Source: Notospermus geniculatus
Lineage: Eukaryota > Nemertea > Pilidiophora > Heteronemertea > Lineidae
NCBI GenBank assembly: GCA_002633025.1
Contig: NMRB01001766.1
Location: 43,441-107,440 of the forward strand
Length of the DNA stretch: 64,000 nt
Direction of reading: 5' to 3'
The position numbers and the translations under genes were made by a program. Numbering within the stretch: the stretch's first letter is position 1; every line of letters begins with the position of its first letter. A model generated the notes under the pieces. The model did no database searches and was not told where the DNA came from. It saw only the letters and a program-made list of their open reading frames with translations. Shown in pieces: positions 1 through 11,639 of the stretch.

Positions 1-1765
1 TGAAAAAATATTTGTTCATGAAAAAAAATTTATTCATGAAAAAAATTGTATAAATTTCTTTCAAAATGTGTCCAATGAAAATATTTATCCCATACAAAAA
101 AAATTATCGCATACAAATATTTTTATCCCACATAAATATTACATCCAGAACGAGTAACGAGCAGCAGTATTTCCATTCAACACGAATTATTTTGGTTCAA
201 TCATCAGAGCCCTCTGTTGGAAAATGCGTCAGTATGCTTGCAACGTGAAAAATATCCATTCGATAATGAAAATATTCATTCAACACGAAATATATTGGTT
301 CAATCATCAGAGCCCTCTGCTGGGAGATGTGTCAGAATGCCAAACGAGTTAAAGTTACCGGTAGTATGCTCGCGCTTTGGAACGAACTCCGGCTACCCGT
401 ACGAGTTGGTACATGTACGTCCAAACTGATTGGTCCTGATTGGTCCCCGGGTAACATACATGTACGGCTGTGTATGTTCCTTATTAGACCCCCATTTTAT
501 GGTCCTTATAGCGCCCCCTTATCTACTCAGACTGGCAGTTAAAGGTGAATTAGAGGTACATATATTATATACCCCCGTGTCCAGACATATTTTAATGAGG
601 TCGAATTTGATTTGATGTTGTTGCATGGTGCTGTCCCATCATGCCTCAACACGAATTAAGATAAAAGGGGGCGCTGTGGTCGCTTTCGTGAAAATCGCTT
701 TTTACTGTAGTTGAGCCCTATGGGTTAATTTTTTTTTTAAATTCCTTCGCAGTGCATTTGTACTAGGATGTATCTACAAAATGTCTGGCGCAAAACTAAA
801 ATAATAGGTGGCGCTCGTGAGATATTAATACTTTTACGTTTTTGGTCATACGTTCGGAATGGGTTGACATATTGACCCAATTCTTGTCCGTTCTTCATGT
901 ACACATGTCTGTGCATCCCAGCGTGTGCACTTTGCCGCATTAAGCCCTTCCTCCATTTTGTCAGTAAAACAGAGAGACGTCTGAGCATGAATGAAGGCCC
1001 AAGAAGTCCAAGCATTCTTTTTAACTGAAAAAAAGGAGGAAGGGGTTAATGCGGCAAACTACGTGTACGGATGCACAGACATGTGTACATGATGAACGTA
1101 CAAGAATTAGGTCAATATGTTAACCCATTCAGAACTTATGACCAAAAACGTAACAGTATAACTATCTCAGCAGCGCCACCTATTATTATAGTTTTGCTCC
1201 AGCCGTTTTGTAGATACACCCTAGTACTAATGCACTGTGGTGGAATTTTTAAAAAAAATATTAACCCACAGGGCTCAAGTGCAGTAAAAACGATTTTCAC
1301 GAAATCGATCGCAGCGCCCCCTTTATGTTAATTCGTGTTGAGGCATGATGGGACATCACTATGCACCAACATCCAATCAAATTCGACCTCAATAAAATTT
1401 TTCTGGACACGCGGGTATATAAGGCCTCTAATTCACCTTTAACTGCCAGTCTGAGTTGATAAGGGGGCGCTATAAGGACCACAAAATGGGGGTCTAATAA
1501 GGAACATACACAGCCGTATGTTACCCGGGACCAATCAGGACCAATCAGTTTGGACGTACCAACAATAATTTTTTCGTCAACAAATATTTTTTCATCAACA
1601 AACATTTTTTTCATAAACAAATATTTTTTCATGAATAAATATTTATTTCATGAACAGATATTCTTTTCATGAATGAATATTTTTTTCATGAATCAATATT
1701 TTTCATTCATGAATGAATATTTACCATTCATGAATGAATATATTTTTGGAACAAAAATATTTTAT
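1..1765. repeat. Large foldback element with ~530-bp inverted arms
   Basis: Sequence from about 408-955 returns in reverse complement at about 1035-1565 (for example the GGGGGCGCTATAAGGACC block near 1460 mirrors 500-520), leaving a spacer of about 80 bp. Both arms are flanked outside by AT-rich stretches built from short degenerate units containing TTTTTCATGAATGAATAT (1-310 and 1565-1765). No coding sequence is recognisable; apparent reading frames are mirror images of one another. The left edge may run beyond the window. Confidence 0.8.
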
Positions 1766-1814
1766 AGTATTGAATATTGCAACGTTTGGCTTGCCATATA
1801 CCGGTCCAGGAACT

Positions 1815-1950
1815 TAAGGCTAAGAATCCATTCACGCGATTTTCCTGCCGCGCGATGTCGCAACCTTTGTACACAACCAACGCGGCGGAAACAAACAATG
1901 ATTTCGAGCGTCCGCCGCTCGAAAATCGCGTGAATGGACACCCAGCCTTA
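1815..1950. mobile_element. Short MITE with ~30-bp terminal inverted repeats
   Basis: The element starts TAAGGCTAAGAATCC and ends with the inverted TAAGGCTGGGTGTCC. Both ends continue into ATTCACGCGATTTTC, so the arms match over about 30 bp. A half copy of the same end is seen near 45080-45130. Non-coding. Confidence 0.7.
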
Positions 1951-2164
1951 GGACGATGTCCTAAGACATGGACGGTGCAACCCATTTTTGTTTTTAACTT
2001 TAGGACAGCACCTACGACGTTTGGTGCAACATACACCGGGGCCTAATTCACAAAGCCCTCTTAAGCCAAGCGCATGAAATGTAAAGAACATAAAATGTAA
2101 GAACATTCACTGGTACGTGAGTCTGTTTCCAGTGTGTTGCAAACAATGGGAATCTTGGAGATTG

Positions 2165-3000
2165 AAATGGTCCATGAACCATGTACTCACCTGGGTGAAC
2201 GTACCAGAAAAACAAATGACAAATGTTAAATCGAAATGTTTCAGGGAACTTGAGTTCCAGGGTCAAATGATTATGGTCAAAATTTCAAGGTCAAAACATT
2301 CTGGCTTGAGAATTTATGACATATATGTGCCAAAGTCCATTTTCCAAGATGGCTGCATGGTAACCACTATTTGTATTCCAACTGGGCAAAAATTTGCGGT
2401 ACACATAGAGGGTACCTAGATAGATGATCACACCAAGTTAGAATAGGGCCAAATAGCCACGAAATGTGCAACCAAAATGGCAAAATTTTGAACTTGACCT
2501 CTGACCCTGAAAAGTAGGTCAAATCAATAACCATTAACATATGTCATGTATCCTCATTAGATGCACCTTTAAAATCTGGTGACAATCCATTTAACAGTTC
2601 AGGACCCATATTCATAAAACCCTGCTAGGCTTAGTTGCCTGCTAAAGTGCCTAGTTTGTACAGACCAACGTACACAACTAGCAGCCAACTAAGCTAGCAA
2701 GGTTTTATGAATATGGGCCCAGGAGTTACTGGAATTTAAGCTTTGCTTTTGGCCACTTGGTGGCCAAGCCAAGAACCGAATCGGACCGAAACTTGGCGTC
2801 ATAGGTCATCCGACATCGGGGTATATAATATGTACCAGGTTTCAGGTCAATATCCCAAGCAGTTACAAAACGTGTCACCAAATGACACAATTTTGAGCTT
2901 TGACCTTTGTGACCTTGAAAAGTCAAATCAAAACCCCGTTACATATGCCCCCGGGCATATGCCATGATCTCTCATTAGAAGCACCAATGATAACTAGATC
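2165..3000 (-). mobile_element. Antisense fragment of the AGCTCACC repeat family
   Basis: Reading the minus strand, this has the same internal blocks as the full copies at 8764, 29600 and 38249: 'aggtcacagaggtcaaag', the 'gaaacttggtacatatat' block and the 'ttggccaccaggtggcc' block. It ends (plus strand 2165) at the family's 3' hairpin, here ATGGTCCATGAACCAT. A 115-bp MITE is nested at 2605-2719. No genes are seen in 2000-3620 apart from these repeats. Confidence 0.65.
2605..2719. mobile_element. 115-bp MITE (GGCCCATATTC family), copy 1
   Basis: Ends CCCATATTCATAAAACC and GGTTTTATGAATATGGG are inverted repeats. It interrupts an AGCTCACC-family fragment whose uninterrupted form elsewhere reads ttcaggagtta, which exposes a 5-bp target duplication CAGGA (2600-2604 and 2720-2724). 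A second copy lies at 41494-41596. Confidence 0.85.
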
Positions 3001-3624
3001 TGTGAAATTGACTTGACAGTCAATTTAACCCTCTCGCTACCGTTCTCGCATTTTTGCGAGTGTGGCCTGTGCCACACACCCTCGCACATTCAAATTGACC
3101 TAGAATCGTAACCAGTGGACCGATTGATGTCTGCTTTGCATATTTTTTTAATACGAGACTACCCCCCCCCCCCCCTCAATACGCNTTTGTCCCGGGGTCT
3201 AGATTGACAGACTCCAGAGAGCAAATCTGACTTGACAAAATGGCCATATCTCCGGAACGGAAGCAGCTACGACGACGCGACTAGCGCCAAAAGAAATTTC
3301 AGACGCGTAGGAGCAACGGTTTTGGCGATATAGACGTGTAAAGATTGGCAACCTTACGAAAACGCAGGCGGAATGTGACTATTTCGTCACAATCTGCATC
3401 TTTGGCTCTGGCCTGTTCCTCTCACAGACATTTTTGAACTAGCAAACCTATATGAGGTCGTGGCCCAATTCGTTGCCTCCATTTGTTACCTTTGTCATTT
3501 GTTCCACTGGTACATTCGCGAACTAAGGTGACCCATGGACCATATTATTTGTGAAGAAATGACCTTGCAACCATACTGGCAGGCATTCCAGTGCCAATGT
3601 CACATGAAACTTCAACTTCCAATA

Positions 3625-4091
3625 GGGCCGTTTAGACGACCAAGCCAAAAAAACCACATTCAGATTCGATCGGATTCAATCCGATCGAGCCGCATTCTGG
3701 ACCGGACGTGTTCCATTTTTTGGGGTAGCGTCTACCCACGCATGTTAATCTGGTCACATTCCGACTTCAAATTTCCCTTGTGGAACTCTCCACAGCGAGT
3801 GTGGTCAGTGGAGGAAGAAAAACCACATCAATACGCATGCGTGCAGGTGGAATGACTCCGGATTCGGGCCTCATTTGCGTTTAGACGAGAATTTTAATCT
3901 GGTCGTATGTGGTTCAATGTGGTCTAATGCGGTCGAATGTGGATTCGGGACCAGCAAAATCGGTGGTTCATTTTAAATCCACATTGGACCACATTAGACC
4001 ACATTGGGTAGCGTTTACAGGCAAGAGTTTTGAACCACAATCGGATTCGATCGGATCGTATGTGGATTTTTGCCTGTCGTCTAAACGGCCC
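3625..4091. mobile_element. 467-bp MITE with TA target duplication
   Basis: Terminal inverted repeats GGGCCGTTTAGACGAC are perfect and flanked on both sides by TA (3623-3624, 4092-4093), as expected for a Tc1/mariner-type insertion. The interior contains repeated GTGGTC(T/G)AATG(T/C) motifs and nested small palindromes around TCGATCGGATT. Non-coding. It lies directly upstream of the first protease exon. Confidence 0.85.
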
Positions 4092-4147
4092 TATAATGAC
4101 AGTGACATTAAGAAAATAAACGAACTGATTTGTGATTAATTTTCCAG

Positions 4148-4425
4148 GAATAAATCTGAGTATTCTTTCATCATGGGCAGTAAATACTCGACGGAAAAAA
4201 CCGATATAACACCAGCACAAGTCGTCCGGAAAGCTCGAGATATCGTGTTTCACGAATCATACGAGTCATCGTCTCAAAGAAATGACATCGCATTGGTGTT
4301 TCTCGAAAAGCCAGTCACTTATACGGCCAGTGTCATGCCAGCTTGTTTGCCCGAATCATCAGACGAATATCCGACATCATCGCTGTGTTATGTAACGGGA
4401 TGGGGAGGTATTGACAGCCTTGGCA
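4148..4425 (+). CDS. Trypsin-like serine protease, exon with catalytic Asp
   Basis: This is an internal exon of an S1-family (chymotrypsin fold) protease. It is bounded by acceptor ..ttttccag at 4147 and donor gtaagt at 4426. It reads in the frame of 4149 with a split codon at each end (phases 1 and 1). Translation gives the family landmarks around the catalytic Asp-102 (NDIALVFLEKPV), then ACLP and CYVTGWGG. No stop falls inside the exon. The next exons at 10426, 13850 and 25680 join in phase. The preceding exons with the IVGG activation site and the AAHC histidine box were searched for by eye in 1-4147 and not found; they probably lie outside the window. The reading frame continues past the donor by chance; the splice site is preferred because the downstream exon completes the protease motif. 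Confidence 0.9.
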
Positions 4426-4434
4426 GTAAGTTCT

Positions 4435-4655
4435 GTACAGAGAGGTTTAACCCCATTCACCTACTCACCATTTCGCCTAGGCCTACTCCTCGTTTCGCCT
4501 ACTCCCATTTTGCCTGTCCCCATTTCGCCTCGTCCCCATTTCATCTACTCTCCATTTTGCCTACTCTCGATTTCACCTACTCTCCGTTTCGCCTATTATC
4601 AATTTTAACAATGGATTTTCCAATGTTTCTCCTTACTCCTAATGGGGTGGTTGTT
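4435..4655. repeat. Degenerate tandem repeat, inverted copy at 10118-10262
   Basis: Units of about 17-20 bp related to CCATTTCGCCTACTCCC are repeated roughly eight times, and the block ends with 'ttttaacaatggattt...actcctaatgggg'. The reverse complement of the same block, including the TCTGTACAGAG start, occurs at 10118-10262. Confidence 0.75.
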
Positions 4656-5003
4656 TTTGTTCCAAGCCGTTGTTGTAGGAGGTGGACATCAGATGACCTA
4701 TTTCAAAGCTATGGATGATATAGAACTATTATAATGTAAAGAGAATTCTCTCAAGAATAGATTACAAATGAAGTGGTCCACGGACCATGTGCTCACCTGT
4801 GTAAATGTACAATCATACCGAAAAATAAATGGACAGAAGTTTTTCTTGAATACCTCCAAACCAATGCAATGTAGGAGGCTGCGCCTAACATATGTGATAG
4901 CAAATTTTCCTGGCTGTCTGATGATATCAAAATCGAGAATATCCGGTGAAATCCACCTTTGATAGAAGGAATTTGGTAAAGTCGTGTTTTTCGCTACTTT
5001 TTT

Positions 5004-5970
5004 ATGGTCCCTACATTGTCAATGCAGGGACCATCTTGATATCACTGGGTAGGTAGGAAATTTTTATTTCTATCTATCTATGTTTTGACTACGGGTGTAC
5101 TATCCATCCAGTGACAACAGGAAATAGGCCTATATGACGAATGCCGCACAAATGAGGTCAACTAAGGTATGCCCCTTACAATTCATTATATAATGGCAGC
5201 ATGTTTAATCGCCTGTTGGACTTGACTAGCTAGGCCGACATCATTGCGTTGTTCGAAATTCTGATAAACAACAGTGTTTTGGTAGACGTGTCTAACAGTT
5301 GTCTTACAAATGTTTAGGCTTAAACAAGTCCAAGATAGACAGGCGAAAAACACCTTTTATAAGTTCGGGCCATAGTGTTCTGATTTGGTGTGACGATACA
5401 TCTAAACACCCTCTACAAGTGCACCAAATTTCGACCCAATCGGACTTCAAATATGGCCGCCAGGAGGCCATCTTGAAAAAAGGACTTTGACCTATATCTC
5501 ACAAGTAGGAGTAAGTTGGATGTTATAGCCTTGTCAAAACATGTATCTAGGTACCTTCATGTATGGCCGCCAGTCAGCCATCTTGAAAAATTTACTTCGG
5601 CCCATATCTAATCAATAGTAAAGGTTAAGATAGTTTTATGTTGCCTGAATATCTATGTAAGTATCCTCAACATTTATGCTAAGATTTTAGTTCCAACAAA
5701 CTTCAAATATGGCCGCCAGGTGACCATCTTGAAAAATAGAACTTTTGACATCTGCAGCCAATACAGCGGAAGGCAGTTTGCTCACAAATACAACTTCTTC
5801 TGACTGAGTTTATGTCATTGATTAATTATTGCTCAGATAAAATACTTTGGTGTGTTCAGCTTTGTCTTGTCTGTACTGATTCTTCATCAATCACCATGAG
5901 TGTCCCAGTTTTACTTTACCGGGGTCGCAGTCTTATCACAGAGGTGAGCACAGTGGCCCTGGCCATTTCA
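5004..5970 (+). mobile_element. Composite hairpin-ended element (TGGTCCC 5' end, AGCTCACC-family 3' end)
   Basis: After a T-run, a 5' hairpin (TGGTCCCTACATTG / CAATGCAGGGACCA, 5005-5034) and a tatc microsatellite are followed by the AGCTCACC-family interior (blocks 'atatggccgccaggaggccatcttgaaaaa'). It ends at the family's 3' end, CACAGAGGTGAGC plus the palindrome TGGCCCTGGCCA and CATTTCA (5970). This may be one chimeric element or two abutting fragments. The 6000-6640 stretch that follows shows nothing recognisable. Confidence 0.55.
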
Positions 5971-6654
5971 TTATGATGCTTCTTTTAATAGTTGGGTGAG
6001 AATTCCTGATCTACGGACTGTGGAGGACGAAGGTGCCTTCCCATCCCCAGATAGATTTGAATTAGTCCTGAAAGAATGTTTTTAGACAGTGTCAGCGATC
6101 TGTTCCCATTGCTGAATGGGAACGTGTACTACATGTAGATGCGGGGTCTGAATCCCGATTTAGCATGTAGAGATATAAAAGAAAAAAAGTTGGATACGGA
6201 AAGGTGCTGTGGGAAGTTATTTAGGAGATTTAATAGTCCAGGGAAAGTATGATTTGACCCAGAACAAATTGCAACAGAATTTCTTTTTGCTTTATATGGT
6301 TCAGTATACCCCTCCAAACATCTCATAAAAAGTCCCTTCAAATCCGACCCCCCGAAGTGCCCATAATTGGTATTTATTTGAGATCCTACATTAACTCCTA
6401 TTACAATGTATATGGACTTCTATTACAAATTCAAGAGTGCATGTACTGCTAACTTTTTTCTCGTCCGTTTCAGACCCTATAAATGTATTACCAATAGATA
6501 GAAATATGGCACCTCTTTGTCAGATAAGCATGATTAGAACATCATTAAATTCGTATTTGTTGTAAAAACGGCAAATTTGTTGATTTTAGGCAAAATATGA
6601 CGTAATTTCTCATTTCTACAACACAACAACATATGATGTTCAAATCAAGCCTAT

Positions 6655-6945
6655 CTGACCTACTTAAAAACTAGTTGCGCCAAGGTTGTCATGTTTGGTA
6701 TTAAATTAAAGGTAATGAAGTGTAGGTTTGAACTGACCTACTTCCATGACCTAGTGACCTACTTAAAGACCAGGTGAGCCAAGGTAGCCATGTTTGGTAT
6801 CAAACTAAAGGTAATGAAGTGTTGGTTTGAACTGACCTACTTCCGTGACCTACTGACCTACTTTGGCATCAATCTGACGCTAATGAAGTGTAATTTGAAG
6901 TGATGTACTTCCTTGACCTGCTTAAAGACCAGTTGAGCCAAGGTG
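6655..6945. repeat. Three ~105-bp tandem repeats
   Basis: The block 'gacctacttaaagacca...gttgagccaagg...catgtttggtat...aaaggtaatgaagtgt...ttgaactgacctacttcc' is repeated three times with divergence. It leads into a GTCAGCTGAGCGC / GGCCCTTGGGCC / CTTGTT end at about 7050-7082, the 3' end of the same type of element as 21008-22191. Confidence 0.7.
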
Positions 6946-7075
6946 TCTTTCTCTTCGTTTTCTATAAAAATCCATTGGACCCAGTGTACAGTTCCACCTC
7001 TCCTTCAGCAGGCTTCACCTCACCTACAACTACATCTGAAGTCAACTGTCAGCTGAGCGCCAGGCCCTTGGGCCT

Positions 7076-7330
7076 CTTGTTGTGCTTTGTGTTTTGGCCA
7101 CCTGGTTGCCAAGTCGAGAATCGAATCGAACTGAAACCTTGTTTCATTGGTCATATGACATAAGGGTATATCTGTACCAAGTTCAACAGGCCAATAGCCC
7201 CAGCGGTTACGAAACGTGCCACCAAAAGGCAAAATCACAACTTTGACCTCTGTGACCATGAAAAGTAGGTCAAATCGAAAAGTCTTTATATACATGTATG
7301 TTATGAATCCTCATTAGATACACCCATGAC
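7076..7330 (-). mobile_element. Antisense AGCTCACC-family fragment
   Basis: In reverse complement this matches the 'ggtcacagaggtcaaag...acgtttcgtaacc...gaaacttggtac...ttggccaccaggtggcc' interior of the full-length family members. It is truncated at both ends and non-coding. Confidence 0.6.
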
Positions 7331-7378
7331 AAAAAGTTGGAGATGATCCTGTCATTATATCCTGTCATTATATTGATG

Positions 7379-8740
7379 GTTTCCGATCTTGAGATCGGAA
7401 ACCATATTGTGTTTGGTCATGGTGTCTGTCTGTGTGTCTGTGTATCTGTCTGTCTGTTCAGTCTGTCACACCTGTAACTTTGTTCCTGCAAGAGCTACAG
7501 ACCTGGAAATGTGACCTACCCCCAGGTTTCATGACCTGAGCTACAAGATGGAATGAAAATTTCCAGTCTCCGATACCTGGTTCATGGTGAAATTGATGAT
7601 AAATAAAAAGAACGGTCTGTTCTAGTGTTTCGGATTGTAAAGTTCCAGTCTGAAGAAGATCCCGGTTGGGGTCGAAAATTCGCAAAACTCTGGAAATTGC
7701 CTTTTTATTTATCATATATTGTGTGTCAATTTTTGTGCTTTTCTTCTCTTTGGATCATGGTGAAATTGATATATCAAAAGTTGAGATTTTGTCTGTCACA
7801 CTTTGTTTCTTGAATAACTTGTCTCCGACGCCAGGTAGAGCACTAGTAACAAGTTCCTTCCCTATGTTTATGGCCCTTGGCAAGATACTGGCATCAACAA
7901 ATATGTTCTCCAGTGTCAGTATCATAATGATATTGATATATCAAATTTGATATTTTGACATATCGGGAGATCTGCCGCAGTAAGCGACTTGAAAGTATTA
8001 TCACAACATCATTGCTCATCCAAGGATGTTATTGCAACTGAAATTTTCAGTTTGCACCTGCTCGGTCGCATGATATTTGCTGATATCGTGGGGAGATTTG
8101 ATATTTAAATTTGATAACATGACATAAGTCAGAATCTGGTGATGGTAGAAACCTAAAACCTTCACCTACACCTAGGTTATCAAGGATGAGCTTTCAGATT
8201 ACGCAATGACCTTGAAGGTCAGAGGTCAAGGTCAAGGTCAAACAGTTCTAAAGTGCAAATCTGCTCAGAAATTCAGGAGAAAATTTATTAGAAGCCCGAA
8301 TTAACCATCTCCTATAAGTTTAATCAAGGATGCCTGTTCCACTTACGCAATAATTCTCAAGGTCAGAGGTCAAGGTCACAGTCTGCAGATGCTGTCACAT
8401 ATAACATATGATAAGTCAGAACCTGGTGATGGTAGAAGCCTAAAACCTTCACCTATACACCGAGGTTAACAAGGATGACCTTTCGGATTACGCAATGATC
8501 TTTAAGGTCAGAGGTCAAGGTCATGGTCAGACAATTCTAAAATGCAAATCTACTCAGAATTTCAGGGGAAAACTAATTAGAAGCCTGCATTAACCATCCC
8601 CTATTGGTTTAATCAAGGATCCCTGTTCCAGTTACGCAAAACTTCTGAAGGTCAGAGGTCAAGGTCAGAGATAACTAGCTCTAGAGTAGTAAACTTCTCA
8701 TCGGAAACCACTGACATCGCTCCGATGTCCTTCTCTTGTT
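7379..8740 (+). mobile_element. Hairpin-ended element, GGTTTCCGATC family
   Basis: The 5' end is the hairpin GGTTTCCGATC-ttga-GATCGGAAACC (7379-7404), followed by a tgtctgtctgtg microsatellite. The 3' end carries TCGGAAACC again (the inverted 5' arm), then a small palindrome ACATCGCTCCGATGT and CTTGTT (8740). The interior has two long direct repeats (about 8090-8400 and 8400-8700) rich in 'aggtcagaggtcaaggtca'. Non-coding. The same layout with unrelated sequence occurs at 8764, 21008 and 24359. Confidence 0.7.
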
Positions 8741-8763
8741 ATTTCAGGAGTTATTGCACTTTT

Positions 8764-9667
8764 TAGCTCACCCGTGAGCGTTTGTCGTGGTGCAGCGTCC
8801 GTCGTCGTCTGTCGTCCGTTAGCAGGGCACGTTTCGTAACCGCAGGAGCTATTGATCGGAAACTTTGTACATATACACCCCTAGGTCAAATGACTTATGA
8901 CACCAAGTATCGGTTCGATTCGATTCTTGGCTTGGCCTCCAGGTGGCCAAAACCAAAAACACAAAAAGTGCAATAACTCCTGAACTAATGACTGGATCAT
9001 CTCCAAATGTTTATCATAGGTGTATCTAATTGGGATACATAACACATATAACGGGTTTTTGATTAGACCTACTTTTCAAGGTCACATGCACTGGTCAAAG
9101 TTCTACAAAAGTAACGAACCTGCCACAGTTCTTCATTATTTCACCGACCGTCTTCATATCTTGCACAAACGTGTATTAGAGGGGTACCTTCAAAAATACC
9201 GAGTTTTGGCCCAATCGGACATCGAATATGGCCACAGGTGGCGTAACCTGAAAGTCATCCAAGTGCTATAACTCAGGAACGGCTTGACCCAGAGTGCTCA
9301 AACTTGACATTTTTCTCCCTCTAGATGACCTTTACAAGCACGTCAAATTTCGGCCTGATTAAACTTCCAATATGGCCGCCAGGTGGCGTAACCCGAAAAT
9401 CATCAAATGTGCTATAACTCAGGAACGACTTGACCCAGATCACTCAAACGTGCTATGTGGCTCCCTCTAGGTGACCTTTATGTGCATGTGAAGGTTTGGC
9501 CCGATCCGACATCCAATATGGCCGCCACGGGCATAACCCCAAAATCATTGTAGTCCTGCAACTTGGGAATGACTTGACCCAGATTGCTCATAACTGACAT
9601 TTACCTCTGTCTGTCATTTCACTATTATGTTCAAACGGGTGGGCACATGGTCCATGGACCATTTCAT
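8764..9667 (+). mobile_element. AGCTCACC-family element, full-length copy
   Basis: It starts after a T-run (TTTTT|AGCTCACCCGTGAGC) and is followed by a gtcgtcgtctgtcgtccg microsatellite-like tract. The interior 'gcacgtttcgtaacc...gaaactttgtacatatac' is shared with the other copies. The 3' end is GGGCACATGGTCCATGGACC followed by ATTTCA and a T. The ends match the boundaries fixed by empty sites at 15066-16017 and 38249-39204. The following 9670-10117 is AT-rich sequence without recognisable features. Confidence 0.75.
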
Positions 9668-10117
9668 TGTATTTTTGGTTTTGGGACTTCTACCTTTTTA
9701 TTCAAAGTTAAAGCAATCTATTTGTTGGTTTTTGTCATCCATCAGTTGGAGAGACATCCTTTGTCAGTTCATGGAGGAATGGTCAGATGAATAATGGAGT
9801 AGGAATGCACAAAAAAAAACATTTTGCTCATCTAATTTTGCCACCCAAGTTTAGTTACTGCTATTGAATTTCAAGAATCTCAGAGCTTAGGGAGATGAGG
9901 AACATTTTCAAAGTAATTTTATTCAGGATCGACGTACAACTAAAGAATAAGGTTGTAGATAAAAGAGAATGACATGCTCTTAATCTCATTAAAGCTTCAA
10001 AAATAAAGGAATTTATGAATGTCAACAGCATAACTAACTCAATTTTTGATATTCATGAATTAAAAAAAGAGAACCCAATAAATTTATTTAATCCGCAGTT
10101 TTGAGCTAGGTCACCTG

Positions 10118-10262
10118 ATATCCAACTCCTGGGACCCCCCCCCCCCCATAAGGAGTAGGAAGAAAAATTTGCGAAATCCATTGTTAAAACTGCGAATAGT
10201 CGAAACGTGAGTAGGCAAAATGGGGAATATTTGGCGAAATGGGGTACACCGTACAGAGAATA
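10118..10262. repeat. Inverted copy of the 4435-4655 tandem repeat
   Basis: The reverse complement reproduces the order of the first copy: TCTGTAC start, CCATTTCGCC units, 'tttaacaatggattt' and 'actccttatggggg'. It sits about 165 bp upstream of the 10426 exon, so the pair brackets a single 6-kb intron. Confidence 0.7.
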
Positions 10263-10425
10263 TGCCCTGCCCCCTTAAAATTTCAAATGTAGGTTGTAGA
10301 TTTTGCTGAAGTGCAACACCAGGAAATTCAAAATTCTCTTTTTAGCATAAAGTTAAGCTTGTGAATCAATCGATCATGTGGAGATTTTACTCGCAGAATT
10401 ACATGTATTATTCATCAAATTTCAG

Positions 10426-10565
10426 CAAAGCCACCGGATCTACAAGAAGCTAAAATGAGGCTTTGGACGAGAGAAAAATGCAACGGTCCATCTTTGTGGC
10501 ATGGTAAAATTAATCCAGATCAGATATGCGCTGGTTATGTCGGTGGTCCTCATACAATTTGTCCT
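10426..10565 (+). CDS. Trypsin-like serine protease, exon with conserved ICAGY
   Basis: The acceptor is ..caaatttcag (10425) and the donor gtaagt (10566). It joins the 4148-4425 exon in phase 1 and ends in phase 0. The translation follows the standard S1 order: PPDLQEAKMRLWTREKC, then a Gly-Lys-Ile stretch, then QICAGYVGG and a Cys just before the junction. This Cys normally pairs near the active-site serine loop. The family's next residues, GDSGG, begin the following exon, as expected. A lysine/proline-rich start and no stop codon support a functional exon. Confidence 0.9.
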
Positions 10566-10822
10566 GTAAGTTACATTCTACTCCAGTTTTCTTTGAAAAA
10601 GACATTAGTCTGTTAGAGTTCCTGCGTTGGTGTCACTTTCGAACACAAGTGGTAAGTTAGATGTAAGCCATTAAATTACATGTAGTTCTTAACCAAAACT
10701 GCGCTCTCATCTTCAAGAAGTTTGTCCATAGGTAGTATAAGAAATGAAAATTGCTGGATGTGCGAAGTATATATAGTAATACAGAAGAACTAGATTAAAT
10801 TACTTCCCGGTGATTTGAAGAC

Positions 10823-11127
10823 GCACTGTAAAAAATGGAATAGTCCCCGCGGGTAAATTTTACCAATGCCATCGGCAATTTCGATACGGGAATAATTTAC
10901 CTACGGGAATATAGGTAGTAAGCTTGTCCCCAGTTTTACCCACGGTTCCAGGTAAACATTAGCCTACCTCCAATAATAAGGAACGCGCCTGAGAATACCC
11001 ACGGATACATGTAGGTAATATTGACCGGCGCTTTTGAGCAAATATTACCCTTTTCTGTGGTAAAATCGAAATTGCCGATGGCATTGGTAAAATTTACCGG
11101 CGGGGACTACTCCATTTTTTACAGTGC
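10823..11127. mobile_element. 305-bp MITE, GCACTGTAAAAAATGG ends
   Basis: The terminal inverted repeat GCACTGTAAAAAATGGA continues into an inner inverted block (GGTAAATTTTACCAATGCCA and its mirror at 11065-11095). No clear target duplication is seen. Non-coding. Confidence 0.75.
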
Positions 11128-11129
11128 AG

Positions 11130-11291
11130 GTGTCATAGAATGTAATGCCCCCGATATCAGATGCCCACTTCTTTTGTTCAGGGGACATCTGGTAACAGAA
11201 GTTCTGTTTGTCAGTGCCCGGCTGACCCTTATTCCGTCAGAATCTATTATTGTGGGGCATCTCATATCGGGGGCATGACATTCTACGACAC
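11130..11291. mobile_element. 162-bp MITE with ~40-bp inverted ends
   Basis: The 5' GTGTCATAGAATGTAATGCC and the 3' mirror (GGCATGACATTCTACGACAC) continue through CCCCGATATCAGATGCCC. It directly abuts the preceding MITE. Non-coding. 11295-11640 holds nothing recognisable. Confidence 0.75.
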
Positions 11292-11639
11292 CGCCCTTGA
11301 GTTCTTGAGTTATGAGCTGAGGAAGTATCAGAGGAGTGAGATTGTGTGTTCATAAGGCCTTCATACACTGATCGACAAATACAACAGTTGAAAGTAGTCC
11401 TATGATTATAAATGTAGGCCCATGTCATTTCATTGCAGAGGCAAGTTCTTCCTTCACAGGAATATGGCAGATCAGTACCAGACATGGCAGAATCAATGCT
11501 GAGGTTTCGGATTACACCGTAATCGCAAATGAATTCAATATTTTTATGGCAAATATTGGCCCAACATTATCATCAGCCATTCAAGCTCCCTCATGTATGG
11601 AATGCTGAAGCGGAATTTATTCAAGAGTGACTTTTCTTT

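Noticed and set aside
1-4147. Upstream protease exons (IVGG and AAHC boxes)
   Set aside because: Searched by eye for GCNGCNCAYTGY and the activation motif; only repeats were found, so no exon is called.
8090-8700. CRISPR-like spaced repeats
   Set aside because: The aggtcagaggtcaaggtca blocks are diverged, irregularly spaced internal repeats of a eukaryotic element; there are no short uniform repeats or unique spacers.
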